In this document: positions 37,158-45,915 of the stretch, in pieces
Layout of the letters: each line of letters starts with the position of its first letter
Position numbering within the stretch: the stretch's first letter is position 1
Assembly: GCA_018260445.1 (NCBI GenBank)
Contig: JAGLBE010000003.1
Coordinates: 104,863 to 168,862, forward strand
Direction of reading: 5' to 3'
Length of the DNA stretch: 64,000 nt
From: Psychrobacter sp.
GTDB taxonomy: Bacteria > Pseudomonadota > Gammaproteobacteria > Pseudomonadales > Moraxellaceae
Position numbers and translations under genes: made by a program
Notes under the pieces: generated by a model
What the model was told of the DNA's origin: nothing
Database searches by the model: none
The model's input: only the letters and a program-made list of their open reading frames with translations

Positions 37158-38156
37158 ATGACTCTAATGACAAATAAGCGCCTATCGGTTGCCCCCATGA
37201 TCGATTGGACGACCAGCGACTATCGATTTTTTGCTCGGCTATTTAATCCGCATGCCTATCTGTATACCGAAATGATATCTACAGGGGCAATCCTGCATGG
37301 CAAAACCGAGCGCTTATTGCGCTTTGATGCCAGCGAGCAACCATTGGTGTTGCAATTGGGCGGTGCCGATTTTAAAGAGATGACCCGCTGTGCCGTTATC
37401 GCGCAGCAACGTGGGTTTGCTGAAGTCAATATCAATGTCGGTTGCCCCTCCGATAGAGTGCAGCACAACAAAATAGGCGCTTGCCTTATGGCAGAGCCGC
37501 AGACGGTCGCCGGCCTCGTCAAACATATGCAGGCTGAGGTGGATATTCCCATCACTGTGAAACATCGGGTGGGTATTGATGAGCACGACAGCTACGCGTT
37601 TATGCGCGATTTTGTGTCGGCAAGTGCCGATGCAGGCTGCAAGCGCTTTATTGTGCACGCGCGTATTGCTTGGCTAAAAGGCTTAAGCCCCAAAGAGAAC
37701 CGGCAAATCCCCCCCTTGCGTTATGACGATGTGTATCGCCTCAAACAAGAGTTTGCGGATTTGTTTATCGAAATAAATGGCGGCATCACTAGCGTTGATG
37801 ACATTAAGACCCATTTAGCGTATGTGGATGGGGTGATGATTGGGCGTGCGGCGTATCAAAACCCGTACTTGCTCGCTGAGGCCATGCAGCTTTGGGGGGA
37901 AACGCCTAAAAGTCGGGTCGATATTTTATCCGCTTTATACCCCTATTTAGAACAACAGGTAGCACTTGGGGAGCCGTTGCCCTCAATCGCCCGTCACGTT
38001 TTAGGGCTGTTTCAAGGTTTACCGGGGGCGCGCAAATGGCGCCAAGCATTAAGTGGCAAACAGCACTTAACCGTGAATGAGATACGGCAAGCCGGCGAAC
38101 GTACGCTCAATTTGATAGCAGCAAGCCAAGAGGCGGATACCACGTCGAGTCTATAA
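37158..38156 (+). CDS. dusA: tRNA-dihydrouridine(20/20a) synthase
   Basis: FMN enzyme that reduces uridine to dihydrouridine in the tRNA D-loop. The 332-residue protein starts LSVAPMIDWTTSDYR, with YTEMISTGAILHG, QLGGADFKEM, NINVGCPSDRVQ and the catalytic Cys C109 in IGACLM. HARIAWLKGLSPKENR is the DusA-specific variant that separates it from DusB and DusC. The start may also be ATG at 37167 (MTNKRLSV); neither has a strong ribosome site. A 73-bp mobile-looking element begins 18 bp after the stop. Confidence 0.95.
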   Translation: MTLMTNKRLSVAPMIDWTTSDYRFFARLFNPHAYLYTEMISTGAILHGKTERLLRFDASEQPLVLQLGGADFKEMTRCAVIAQQRGFAEVNINVGCPSDRVQHNKIGACLMAEPQTVAGLVKHMQAEVDIPITVKHRVGIDEHDSYAFMRDFVSASADAGCKRFIVHARIAWLKGLSPKENRQIPPLRYDDVYRLKQEFADLFIEINGGITSVDDIKTHLAYVDGVMIGRAAYQNPYLLAEAMQLWGETPKSRVDILSALYPYLEQQVALGEPLPSIARHVLGLFQGLPGARKWRQALSGKQHLTVNEIRQAGERTLNLIAASQEADTTSSL

Positions 38157-38173
38157 AGCGCAGGATTTAATCC

Positions 38174-38246
38174 TAGGACTTACGCAAAAATAATTTTACC
38201 TTGTCAAAAACGACGGGTCACATCTTCTCAAAATGCGTAAGTCCTA
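38174..38246. mobile_element. 73-bp MITE-like element
   Basis: Perfect 13-bp terminal inverted repeats (TAGGACTTACGCA / TGCGTAAGTCCTA) enclose 47 bp of non-coding DNA. The element is flanked on both sides by the direct repeat AATCC (38169-38173 and 38247-38251), the signature of a 5-bp target-site duplication. It sits between dusA and the CPBP gene, whose stop codon it nearly touches. It has no transposase; the parent element is not in this window. Confidence 0.8.
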
Positions 38247-38252
38247 AATCCA

Positions 38253-39131
38253 TTATTTAAATAGCAGATACTGCCCCATGGCGACGCCATTATTGATAAT
38301 ATGAATCAGCAGTGGCAACCATAGCGAGCCTGATTTGTAACGGGCATAGCTCATTAGCATGGCGAGGCAAAATATCATACCCATCTCAAACGTGTCATAT
38401 TGCAAATGGATGATTGCAAACAGTCCGCTGGTGACGATGCTCGCCAGCCAAACCCCACCCTGACCGGTTATTTGTTCTTTAAGACCCGACCACAAAACCC
38501 CGCGAAACATCAACTCCTCATAGCAGGGTGCGACAATCACGATGACCACAACGAGCAACCATTTAGGCTGGGCGCTAGCATACAACACATCCACAAATTG
38601 GGTTGGGTCTTTATTGAGCCAAGAGGTAAATGCCTCGCCAATGCCCCAATACAGCAGCCATAGCCCTACCAAGGCAATTGCCACACGTATTGAAAAGGGT
38701 TTAAGGGCCAGATAATCACGCACCCTATAGTGATAGCGCAGCTTTACTGGTGCTACATTTGAGCGATGACGCTTCTTGATCTGTGGCCCAGTTGTCACCC
38801 AGTGAACCCAAAGGATACGCCCCTTAATGATGCCGATAATTGTTACGGTCATCAGCAGCAATGTCAATAACAGGGCATAACTTATGACGGTACCATTGTC
38901 ACTGGCCAAGCTTAAGCCTTGCGCCGATGGCAGATCGTCTAAAACCAGAGGCGCAAACAGGTAAACTGCAACCTGTTGCACGCTGATAAATAAGGCAATC
39001 ACCCCAATGATTAACCACACAAGGCTTGGTGCCGAAAAAAGTTTTGGCACCTCAGCCCCAGACGGCTGAGGCTTTGTGTTGAGCATAGGGTCTTTTGAAG
39101 AGGATGTCAGAGGTTTGAGCGGTGCAGGCAT
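38253..39131 (-). CDS. CPBP-family intramembrane metalloprotease
   Basis: Membrane protein of 292 residues with about seven hydrophobic segments. It carries the CPBP (Abi) motifs: EELMFRG (EExxxR, E205, E206, R210), FAIIHLQYD (second motif) and HIINNGVA near the C-terminus (third motif). The family includes the CAAX prenyl protease Rce1 and bacterial proteins of mostly unknown role. The N-terminal 30 residues are hydrophilic. The start at 39131 is the first of two close candidates; the second Met (residue 16) is possible. It is on the same strand as the hydrolase/sppA pair upstream, about 130 bp away. Confidence 0.88.
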   Translation of the reverse strand: MPAPLKPLTSSSKDPMLNTKPQPSGAEVPKLFSAPSLVWLIIGVIALFISVQQVAVYLFAPLVLDDLPSAQGLSLASDNGTVISYALLLTLLLMTVTIIGIIKGRILWVHWVTTGPQIKKRHRSNVAPVKLRYHYRVRDYLALKPFSIRVAIALVGLWLLYWGIGEAFTSWLNKDPTQFVDVLYASAQPKWLLVVVIVIVAPCYEELMFRGVLWSGLKEQITGQGGVWLASIVTSGLFAIIHLQYDTFEMGMIFCLAMLMSYARYKSGSLWLPLLIHIINNGVAMGQYLLFK

Positions 39132-39140
39132 GGGAATCCA

Positions 39141-39190
39141 TTGCTTAGCTAATTTGCTTAGCTAATTTGCTTAGCTAATTTGCTTAGCTA
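39141..39190. repeat. 13-bp tandem repeat upstream of the CPBP gene
   Basis: Three exact units of TTGCTTAGCTAAT plus most of a fourth, beginning about 10 bp before the CPBP start codon, so they occupy its leader or promoter. Confidence 0.92.
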
Positions 39191-39260
39191 AGCATATTAG
39201 CTAGGTCACCTAACTAAGTTAGAGGACTAGGACTAGAACCAGTCTATTTATTTATGAAGA

Positions 39261-40217
39261 CTATCTGCTACCCGCTTGTTGCATCACCGTATCGATAATC
39301 AGCTTAGCGACAGAATCGGGATGCTCTAGCGGAAACATATGCCCGCCTGGGTGCAGTTTATAGGGAATAGATAGGCGCTTGAGTATTTTTTGCGGAAAGC
39401 GGCGCTGTTGAAATTGGCTGTCCTCACCAATGAGCAAGGTGACGGCTTTTTTAGGTGGGCGATTGGGCCTTAGCCAAAACAGTGACGGATTGGTACGAAA
39501 CACCGCCACTTCATTTTTTTTAGGCATGGTCAGGGTGACTTTGCCATCGCTCGTGTCTCGTAAACCATGCTCGATATAAGCGGCAAAAGTACGGCTATCA
39601 AAGGCCTTAAACAACGACTTATCTCGCAATAAGGCCGTGGCCTGCTCACGGCTATCCCACTCATCACGGCGATGTTGAGAGATGCCAGCGGGCGATATTT
39701 TATCGACCATTTTGAGGGACAACATTTTTGCCGCATGCCATAAAAAATTATGGGTGCCATAAATCATGGGCGGATCCATCAACACCGCTTGCGCAAACAG
39801 CTGCGGTTGTCGATAAATCGCCTGCAACGTACACAAGGCCCCTAGTGAATGCCCAAGCCCTATAATCGGCACTTGATGTTTGTCATACGCCTGTTGCACG
39901 CTATCAAGCACCTGCTGGGTCAACGCTTTCCAGTGGTTGTCGACGGGATAACGCTCATGACCCGCCGCATCAAAACCAAGCACCGCAATATATTCAACCG
40001 TAAAATACGCTTCTAATATCGCAAAGATGGGCGTATAGACTTGGCTTGGTATACCATTGGCATGAGCAAAATGCACCACAGGCTTGCCTGTCAGTCGGGA
40101 TAGCGGTAAACCCTTTAACGCCTTAGTGGTAATTTGACTATTGATAAGGACAGCGGCAGTCCGGTTAGCATGGTCAGGCTTAGCGTCATCCATCATCTTA
40201 TCCCCTAAGGTTTGCAT
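39261..40217 (-). CDS. Alpha/beta hydrolase
   Basis: The 318-residue protein has the nucleophile elbow GLGHSLGALC (about residues 121-130), an acid-site region LIGEDSQF and the catalytic His in PGGHMFPLEHP, all typical of alpha/beta-fold hydrolases. An HFAHANGIPSQVY segment near residue 49 provides the oxyanion loop. No signal peptide. Its ATG directly follows the sppA stop (TAAATG), so translation is coupled. The substrate is unknown; a link to SppA is suggested only by the coupling. Confidence 0.88.
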   Translation of the reverse strand: MQTLGDKMMDDAKPDHANRTAAVLINSQITTKALKGLPLSRLTGKPVVHFAHANGIPSQVYTPIFAILEAYFTVEYIAVLGFDAAGHERYPVDNHWKALTQQVLDSVQQAYDKHQVPIIGLGHSLGALCTLQAIYRQPQLFAQAVLMDPPMIYGTHNFLWHAAKMLSLKMVDKISPAGISQHRRDEWDSREQATALLRDKSLFKAFDSRTFAAYIEHGLRDTSDGKVTLTMPKKNEVAVFRTNPSLFWLRPNRPPKKAVTLLIGEDSQFQQRRFPQKILKRLSIPYKLHPGGHMFPLEHPDSVAKLIIDTVMQQAGSR

Positions 40218-41267
40218 TTAGCGCATCTCGCCATTGGCCTGCTCATCAGGTAGCAACTTCATCTCAATTGACGCACCAATACCAGCCCCCATTTTTACTG
40301 CAAAATTCTCAAAGAGTTGTTGCATTGGGTCGACGGGCGTGTAATTTACCACATTATCAATGTCCATGTCTTTCTCAACAGTTTGTATGCTGCCCGCTTT
40401 ATCCGCCAAACCTAGCGCAATGGATTGCTCGCCTGTCCAAAACAAGCCTGAAAACAGGTTATTGGCTTCAGGGTCTTTTAATTTGGCACCGCGTCCTTGT
40501 TTGACGGCATTAATAAAGTGCTTGTGGGTGTTGGCCAATACACCCTTAACATGTTGCTCTTCAAACTCGGTTAGGGGACGGGTTAAGCTTAAAATATCTT
40601 TATATTCGCCAGCGGTTATTGTCCGGTCGGTTACCCCAACTTTATCCATCAACCCCTTGACGTTATAGCTTGGCATAATCACCCCAATTGAGCCTACCAA
40701 ACTTGAGGGATTGACATAAATCTCATCGGCTGCTGAGGCAATATAGTAAGCACCAGAGGCGCCAATATCCCCAATCACTGCATACAGTTTCTTATCTTTA
40801 TGTTCGGCACGCAGCGCCATCATCTTCTGCCAAATCTCATCAGATTGAACGGGCGAACCACCTGGTGAATTAATATTTAGCACCACTGCTTTGGCTTGGT
40901 CGTTGTCAAAGGCCTCTTCTAACGCCTCACTCACATCAATGGCATTGGCCTTCTCATCTGCACTGATAACCCCTTGCAAATCAACCACGGCGATATGGGG
41001 TTTGGTGGCATCAATACTTGCCACCTTGCCGTCAGAGGAGCTGCAACCGCGGCCCATGAGAAGCAGTAAACTGATGATATAGCCAAAAGTGAGTAACTTA
41101 AAAAAGATACCCCAACGCCGGGCGCGGCGCTGCTCTTCGATGCTTGCCAGTAGGGTTTTTTCAAGCAATTGCCATTCACGCCCAGCTGAATTTTGCGGCA
41201 AGCTTGGTTGAATAGGCGCTGGGGTGTTGTCTGGAGCTTTATTGGGATCGGGTGGCCAATTTGACAT
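40218..41267 (-). CDS. sppA: Signal peptide peptidase SppA, short form
   Basis: S49-family membrane serine protease that degrades cleaved signal peptides. The 349-residue short form has one membrane anchor at about residues 55-72, the oxyanion region LNINSPGGSPVQSDE, nucleophile S171 in GDIGASGAYYIA, and the probable general base K223 in GEYKDILS. Short forms of this type work as homo-oligomers with the active site facing the periplasm. The start is at 41267. The hydrolase gene begins immediately after its stop. Confidence 0.94.
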   Translation of the reverse strand: MSNWPPDPNKAPDNTPAPIQPSLPQNSAGREWQLLEKTLLASIEEQRRARRWGIFFKLLTFGYIISLLLLMGRGCSSSDGKVASIDATKPHIAVVDLQGVISADEKANAIDVSEALEEAFDNDQAKAVVLNINSPGGSPVQSDEIWQKMMALRAEHKDKKLYAVIGDIGASGAYYIASAADEIYVNPSSLVGSIGVIMPSYNVKGLMDKVGVTDRTITAGEYKDILSLTRPLTEFEEQHVKGVLANTHKHFINAVKQGRGAKLKDPEANNLFSGLFWTGEQSIALGLADKAGSIQTVEKDMDIDNVVNYTPVDPMQQLFENFAVKMGAGIGASIEMKLLPDEQANGEMR

Positions 41268-41489
41268 ATAAACAATAAATCCTAGTCTAAAATAAATAAC
41301 CCAAGGTTTTGCTAACTGGCAAAATCAAGAGGCTGTTTTGGGAATCAAGTAAAAAGTAATATGGTTGAAAATCGCTATTTATCACACAGTATGGTTGTTG
41401 TTATAACCGCTGTCATAAAACGTGGTAGTTATGACTTAGTATGACATCGGTTTGCTCAAGGTGGCATATCGACAAAGTTATCTTGTCCG

Positions 41490-44400
41490 TTATTTAGGGT
41501 CTGCATACTGCTGTTGCCAGTATAATGTTACTTCGGTTAAATTGGCCGCTACCGGCTGATTAGGCTGGCGCACAATATGCCACGACAGCGGCGGCATTTT
41601 ATCAACAATAGCAGGAGACAGTTGCGCCTGGGCATTAATCAGCCAATGTTGCCTGCTTGCTGTTTGTACATTGGCCGAACTTGCACACAGCAGTTGCCAT
41701 AGATTAGCAAGCCTTAGGTGACGACTGCCATATATCACCACACCCTCGCCCGCTTTTGCCAGTACTGTGCTCTGAGCATTTTGGTTAAGCGTTGTGGTTT
41801 GCGTCAGTTTAACGGGCTTGGCGCTAGTTAACTGCAGGGTACAATCCCAAACGCTGCTGTCTGCAATCTTAGGCCAGCCCGTTACCGCCGTCAAGACAAG
41901 CGACGGCGCTTTATTCGTGTTTTTAGTAGCGTTATTGTCGTTGTCGTCGGTATTGTCGTCGGTATTGTCATCAGTATTGCCGTCAAGGTTTAGACGGCTA
42001 CTGGCAAATGGGACACTTTGCGCAGGCGACCATACCTTGCCAACTGCACAGTCTTGGGCAGTTAAGCCAATCCCTTGCAGCGCTGCCTGCACCATCATCT
42101 TATCAGCGCTGAAACCCGCTTGCCAATAATAGGAGATTGGCATATCGTGACGCAAGCCGGCCACCACTTGAGCAATATCTGGGGTTGCCGTCTGTCCAAT
42201 TATGCCCGTTAACGCATCAATAGAGGCCACTTGTAAAGCATCGTACAGCGTTTGGGTCAGCTGCTTTACCTGCTGTGCGCTTAAGCTTGGTTGGGCGGCG
42301 CTCTTGGCAGTGCCTAGTTTAGCATAATTGCTGCTAGGATATAGCGATAACAGCAACCAATGCTGCTGCTCATGACTCAGCAGCAGGGCAGTTACCTTAG
42401 CATTGGCTGTATCGAGCACGGTGAGATGGGTAACATTTGCTGCAGGGTCTTGGCGATAGCCACTACCCCAACCTGGTAGAAATATGAGCAGACAAAGCGG
42501 CAAGAGTGCCGGCAGCGCCAGCATTCGGCTCAGCAATCCCTTTGGTAGCCACCAAGGCAGCAGCACCAACATTAACAAAAACAGCGTGGCTAGATGGATA
42601 TCATTATGCAACCAACCCAGTTGGCCCATGCTGCTTTGCAGCCCCAACAGTAGCTGATGAAACTGGCGCAATATCCAAAAAATACATTGCCAAACGGTAT
42701 CGGCTATACCCAGTGACGTCGGCGTCACCACATATAAAAGCCCTGCCAGTAAATCTAGCGGCACAATCACCCAGCCAAATAGGCCAATGGCAAAGAGATT
42801 GACAATAAAGCCCCAGAGGGATACCTTGCCAAATAACCATAGGCTAATAGGCAATAACGCCACAGACATCCATAGTTGTAACTTAAAAAATGCCCATAAC
42901 AACCGTTTTATCTTAACCCATTTTGTGGGCACGGTATGCACGGTGCTGGGCGTTTTGAGCAGCGCTAACGTCTCTTTTGTCAGCTGATTGGCCTCCACGC
43001 CTTGGGCATAAACAATGAGCATCGCGACCGCCACGAACGACAACCAAAACCCGGCTTGCCATAGGACAAACACATCCTGCCACGCCATGCCGACACCCAG
43101 CAGCAACAATATCTTATATATCGAGGTGCTCACCAACAAGTACCGCAATGCACCAACGATAAGCAGCATCCATGCCGTGCGCATTGCTGGCACATCAAAG
43201 CCTGCAAATAGCGCATAAGTAAAGGCGACCAACACGGCGACCGCAAACTGCAGCTGCCAACGTGGCACGACTCGATACAGGCGTAGCCAAAACCTATTGG
43301 CCAACATCGTGGCTAAGCTTGCGGCCAATATCGCCAAAAACAGCACATGTGCACCCGAAATCGCCAAGAGATGCGAGATGCCCGCAAAGCGGTATACGCC
43401 GGTCAACTCTTTACTAATTAAGCTGCGGTCTCCGGTCAATAGGCTTAAGGTCACGGCTATCGCATCAGCTTTAGCTTGTTTATCGTCGCTATCGTCGCTA
43501 ACTTCCCTATCTCGCTTATCTCGCTTATCTTGCTCTAGCTGCGATTGGTGCAAGCTATCGGTGGTATCTAAAGCCGTTGAGCCACTGCCATTATTCAGGG
43601 CAAAATCCTCGGCGTCAACCTGAGTCCTATCGTCTATTAAGGATAAAAAATGCAGCCGCAAATGATAGCGAAACTGGTTGATGGACTGCCATACACTCAC
43701 GTTATCCATGGTCTGCAATAGCGTCTTATCGACTTCAATAAGCTGCGCCGTAGCCACCGCATGGCGAGTGCTGAGCCAGCGATATTCATTGAACTCATGG
43801 CGATTGTTGTTCATCTTAAGCGGGCTAAGCTTTAAACGCATTTTCACTTGCTGGTTGGGTGCCAATTCATTTAGCCAAACGGCATCGGGTTTAAATGTCG
43901 TCAGCATCACTGTCATCTGCTGGGGCAGCTGGTCTGGGTTATCTATAACCGCCGTTGCCAGTTTAGAAGGGTTACTAGCCGGCTTTAAAAACGGATTATC
44001 AGCGATGGCTGATAAGGGCACAAAGGGCTTTGCTTTACCTGTGTTATCCCCTACACTTCCCTCTGTAAAACTTGCCGTAGTCGCGGCTTGAATGTGGGTT
44101 AAGGTCACCAACTGGCGATAGCCCTCTAGCACCGACGTTTTGGTGTTAGCGATTTGTACTGACTTTTTTGATGGGGCTGACTTTTTCGCCGTTGATGACG
44201 ATGACTGGTTTCTTGGTGTGTTAGCAGCACTTTTGACAGCGCTATGCCTTGTGCTATCTAGCTGCAAATGTTGGTCACTCAAGCCATCTGGCGTCACCAT
44301 CGCATCCACATAAATGTCATGGGTGGGGGCTAGTGTAATAGCGGCCAGACGCTGCGCCAAGGTATTGCCGACGACGGCGACCAAAATCAATAGCCCGCAC

Positions 44401-44741
44401 AGCAGCTGCAGCAAGAGGCGCAATAGGCCTTGCTGAGCTAGCACAACAAATGGGGTTAGCACAACCGAGGTGACATGAGGCGCAGGGGCTGCAGGGTGCA
44501 CAGAATGCACAGGATGCACAGGATGCACAGGGAGTGACGATGTGCTAAGGGAGTGGCGCTGTTGTAAGGCAGAAGGGTCAGGTTGCCAGCGCACCTTAGG
44601 CGTTATTATTGACAAAAACAGCCAGAGTAGCGCTGCGATAACTAGCGCTAGGTTGCTACAGGTTTGCCAGTAATCGCTGGACATTGTGCCGCTTACATTT
44701 GCCAATCGACTTGGGTCGATGGCCAAAAGCGCCAACATCAA
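41490..44741 (-). CDS. comEC: ComEC/Rec2-family DNA uptake channel
   Basis: Inner-membrane channel that carries transforming single-stranded DNA into the cytosol. The 1083-residue protein is clearly longer than the usual 750-850. An N-terminal DUF4131-like region is followed by the competence domain with YRFAGISHLLAISGAHVLF around residues 450-470 and many membrane segments. The C-terminal 310 residues occupy the position of the metallo-beta-lactamase-like domain but lack the LDVGQG start (LTVLDTANA instead) and any HxHxDH motif. Low-complexity insertions include His-Pro-Val repeats near residue 75 and Asp-Asp-Asn-Thr repeats near residue 920. lolD and lolC lie upstream on the same strand. 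Confidence 0.92.
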   Translation of the reverse strand: MMLALLAIDPSRLANVSGTMSSDYWQTCSNLALVIAALLWLFLSIITPKVRWQPDPSALQQRHSLSTSSLPVHPVHPVHSVHPAAPAPHVTSVVLTPFVVLAQQGLLRLLLQLLCGLLILVAVVGNTLAQRLAAITLAPTHDIYVDAMVTPDGLSDQHLQLDSTRHSAVKSAANTPRNQSSSSTAKKSAPSKKSVQIANTKTSVLEGYRQLVTLTHIQAATTASFTEGSVGDNTGKAKPFVPLSAIADNPFLKPASNPSKLATAVIDNPDQLPQQMTVMLTTFKPDAVWLNELAPNQQVKMRLKLSPLKMNNNRHEFNEYRWLSTRHAVATAQLIEVDKTLLQTMDNVSVWQSINQFRYHLRLHFLSLIDDRTQVDAEDFALNNGSGSTALDTTDSLHQSQLEQDKRDKRDREVSDDSDDKQAKADAIAVTLSLLTGDRSLISKELTGVYRFAGISHLLAISGAHVLFLAILAASLATMLANRFWLRLYRVVPRWQLQFAVAVLVAFTYALFAGFDVPAMRTAWMLLIVGALRYLLVSTSIYKILLLLGVGMAWQDVFVLWQAGFWLSFVAVAMLIVYAQGVEANQLTKETLALLKTPSTVHTVPTKWVKIKRLLWAFFKLQLWMSVALLPISLWLFGKVSLWGFIVNLFAIGLFGWVIVPLDLLAGLLYVVTPTSLGIADTVWQCIFWILRQFHQLLLGLQSSMGQLGWLHNDIHLATLFLLMLVLLPWWLPKGLLSRMLALPALLPLCLLIFLPGWGSGYRQDPAANVTHLTVLDTANAKVTALLLSHEQQHWLLLSLYPSSNYAKLGTAKSAAQPSLSAQQVKQLTQTLYDALQVASIDALTGIIGQTATPDIAQVVAGLRHDMPISYYWQAGFSADKMMVQAALQGIGLTAQDCAVGKVWSPAQSVPFASSRLNLDGNTDDNTDDNTDDNDNNATKNTNKAPSLVLTAVTGWPKIADSSVWDCTLQLTSAKPVKLTQTTTLNQNAQSTVLAKAGEGVVIYGSRHLRLANLWQLLCASSANVQTASRQHWLINAQAQLSPAIVDKMPPLSWHIVRQPNQPVAANLTEVTLYWQQQYADPK

Positions 44742-44967
44742 AGCTATGGCTAAAAACCCTGTTAGCCAACTAAAAATACGGGTTTAATCCGTGCTAAGTT
44801 AATCCGTGTCAAGAGCGTCTCCTTTAATCTAGTACTCTAGGCAATGGCTATCTACTGATACTCTGTGCTACACCTTGTAAACTCGCCTTATATATTGAAA
44901 CTTCTTGTTTCAATAGTCAATTACTATAGTTGATTGAGGTTGATTAAAAGGTCAGTGATTAAGGACA

Positions 44968-45112
44968 ATACCTATTTATATTGATTACCCCGCTCGCAAC
45001 TTATTAAAATTCGCTGTAGGCTGCTGCTTTTAGCCCAGCAAATCAAGACCTTTAATCAACACTGCTGGGCTAAAGCCACAGCCTACGTTAAGTGTTGAGA
45101 ATCAGGTATTGA
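44968..45112. repeat. Palindromic repeat element, copy A
   Basis: The left 41 bp (44968-45008) match 61648-61688 without gaps at 35 of 41 positions. Inside is a long imperfect hairpin: 45016-45040 (beginning GTAGGCTGCTGCTTTTAGCC) pairs with 45063-45086 (ending GCCACAGCCTAC), loop about 22 nt. The right end reads GTTGAGAATCAGGTATT, partly complementary to the left end. It fills the gap between comEC and lolD and could also act as terminator for lolD. Confidence 0.7.
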
Positions 45113-45805
45113 TTATATTGAGCTATCAAACTGCGACCATTGACCATTTTTTAGCAACATTTGCCTATCTGCCATCGCTGCCAAATTTCTATCATGGGTG
45201 ACCATTAGCAAAGCGGTTTGCATCGTGTCTTGCAGCTCGGCCAATAACGCAAACACGCTTTGGGCATTGTCATAATCTAAGTTACCGGTTGGCTCATCGG
45301 CCAGTACCAGTGACGGCTTAGTCACCAGCGCCCGAGCAATGGCCACCCGTTGCCGCTCGCCACCTGATAACTCACCAGGACGATGATCTAAACGATGTCC
45401 CAACCCCACCCGCTCTAATAACTCAATGGCCTCAGCACGTGCCGTTTTAATTGGCACAGAGGGGCGCAATAACAATGGCATCGCCACATTTTCAATGGCA
45501 TTAAACTCAGGCAACAAATGGTGAAACTGATATACAAAGCCCAAGTGCTGATTGCGCATCTCACCACGCTGCGTCTCGTTCATGTTATTTAAGCATTGGC
45601 CATGGAGCCATATCTCGCCTGAGGTCGGCACATCAAGGCCACCGAGTAAATGCAATAGCGTGCTTTTACCGGATCCACTGGTGCCAACAATGGCAATACG
45701 CTCACCTGCCCGTACGCTTAAATCAAGCCCAGTTAACACTTGGGTGCGAATCAAACCTTCATCATAAATTTTGTTAATATCTTTAGCGATTAAAATCTCG
45801 GACAT
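45113..45805 (-). CDS. lolD: Lipoprotein-releasing ABC transporter ATPase
   Basis: ATPase of the LolCDE complex, which extracts outer-membrane lipoproteins from the inner membrane. The 230-residue protein has Walker [10 protein letters not shown] (residues 41-49), signature LSGGE (146-150), Walker B VLADEPTG and the H-loop [24 protein letters not shown] is characteristic of LolD rather than MacB/FtsE. It lies about 110 bp downstream of lolC on the same strand. A perfect 14-bp inverted repeat links its start region (45804-45817) with the sequence 3 nt after its stop (45096-45109), which is unusual. Confidence 0.96.
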   Translation of the reverse strand: MSEILIAKDINKIYDEGLIRTQVLTGLDLSVRAGERIAIVGTSGSGKSTLLHLLGGLDVPTSGEIWLHGQCLNNMNETQRGEMRNQHLGFVYQFHHLLPEFNAIENVAMPLLLRPSVPIKTARAEAIELLERVGLGHRLDHRPGELSGGERQRVAIARALVTKPSLVLADEPTGNLDYDNAQSVFALLAELQDTMQTALLMVTHDRNLAAMADRQMLLKNGQWSQFDSSI

Positions 45806-45822
45806 ACCTGATTCTCAGTTGC

Positions 45823-45867
45823 ATGTTTTAGGAGCAATGTTTTAGAAGCAATGTTTTAGGAGTAAGG
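45823..45867. repeat. 15-bp tandem repeat between lolC and lolD
   Basis: Three units of ATGTTTTAGGAGCAA with single changes, in the lolC-lolD gap about 20 bp upstream of the lolD start. Each unit contains AGGAG or AGAAG, so they look like repeated ribosome-binding-site sequences. Confidence 0.85.
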
Positions 45868-45915
45868 TAGCGCTAAGCAGCAGTTTAGTCGTAACACGCC
45901 TTACGCTACTTTACG

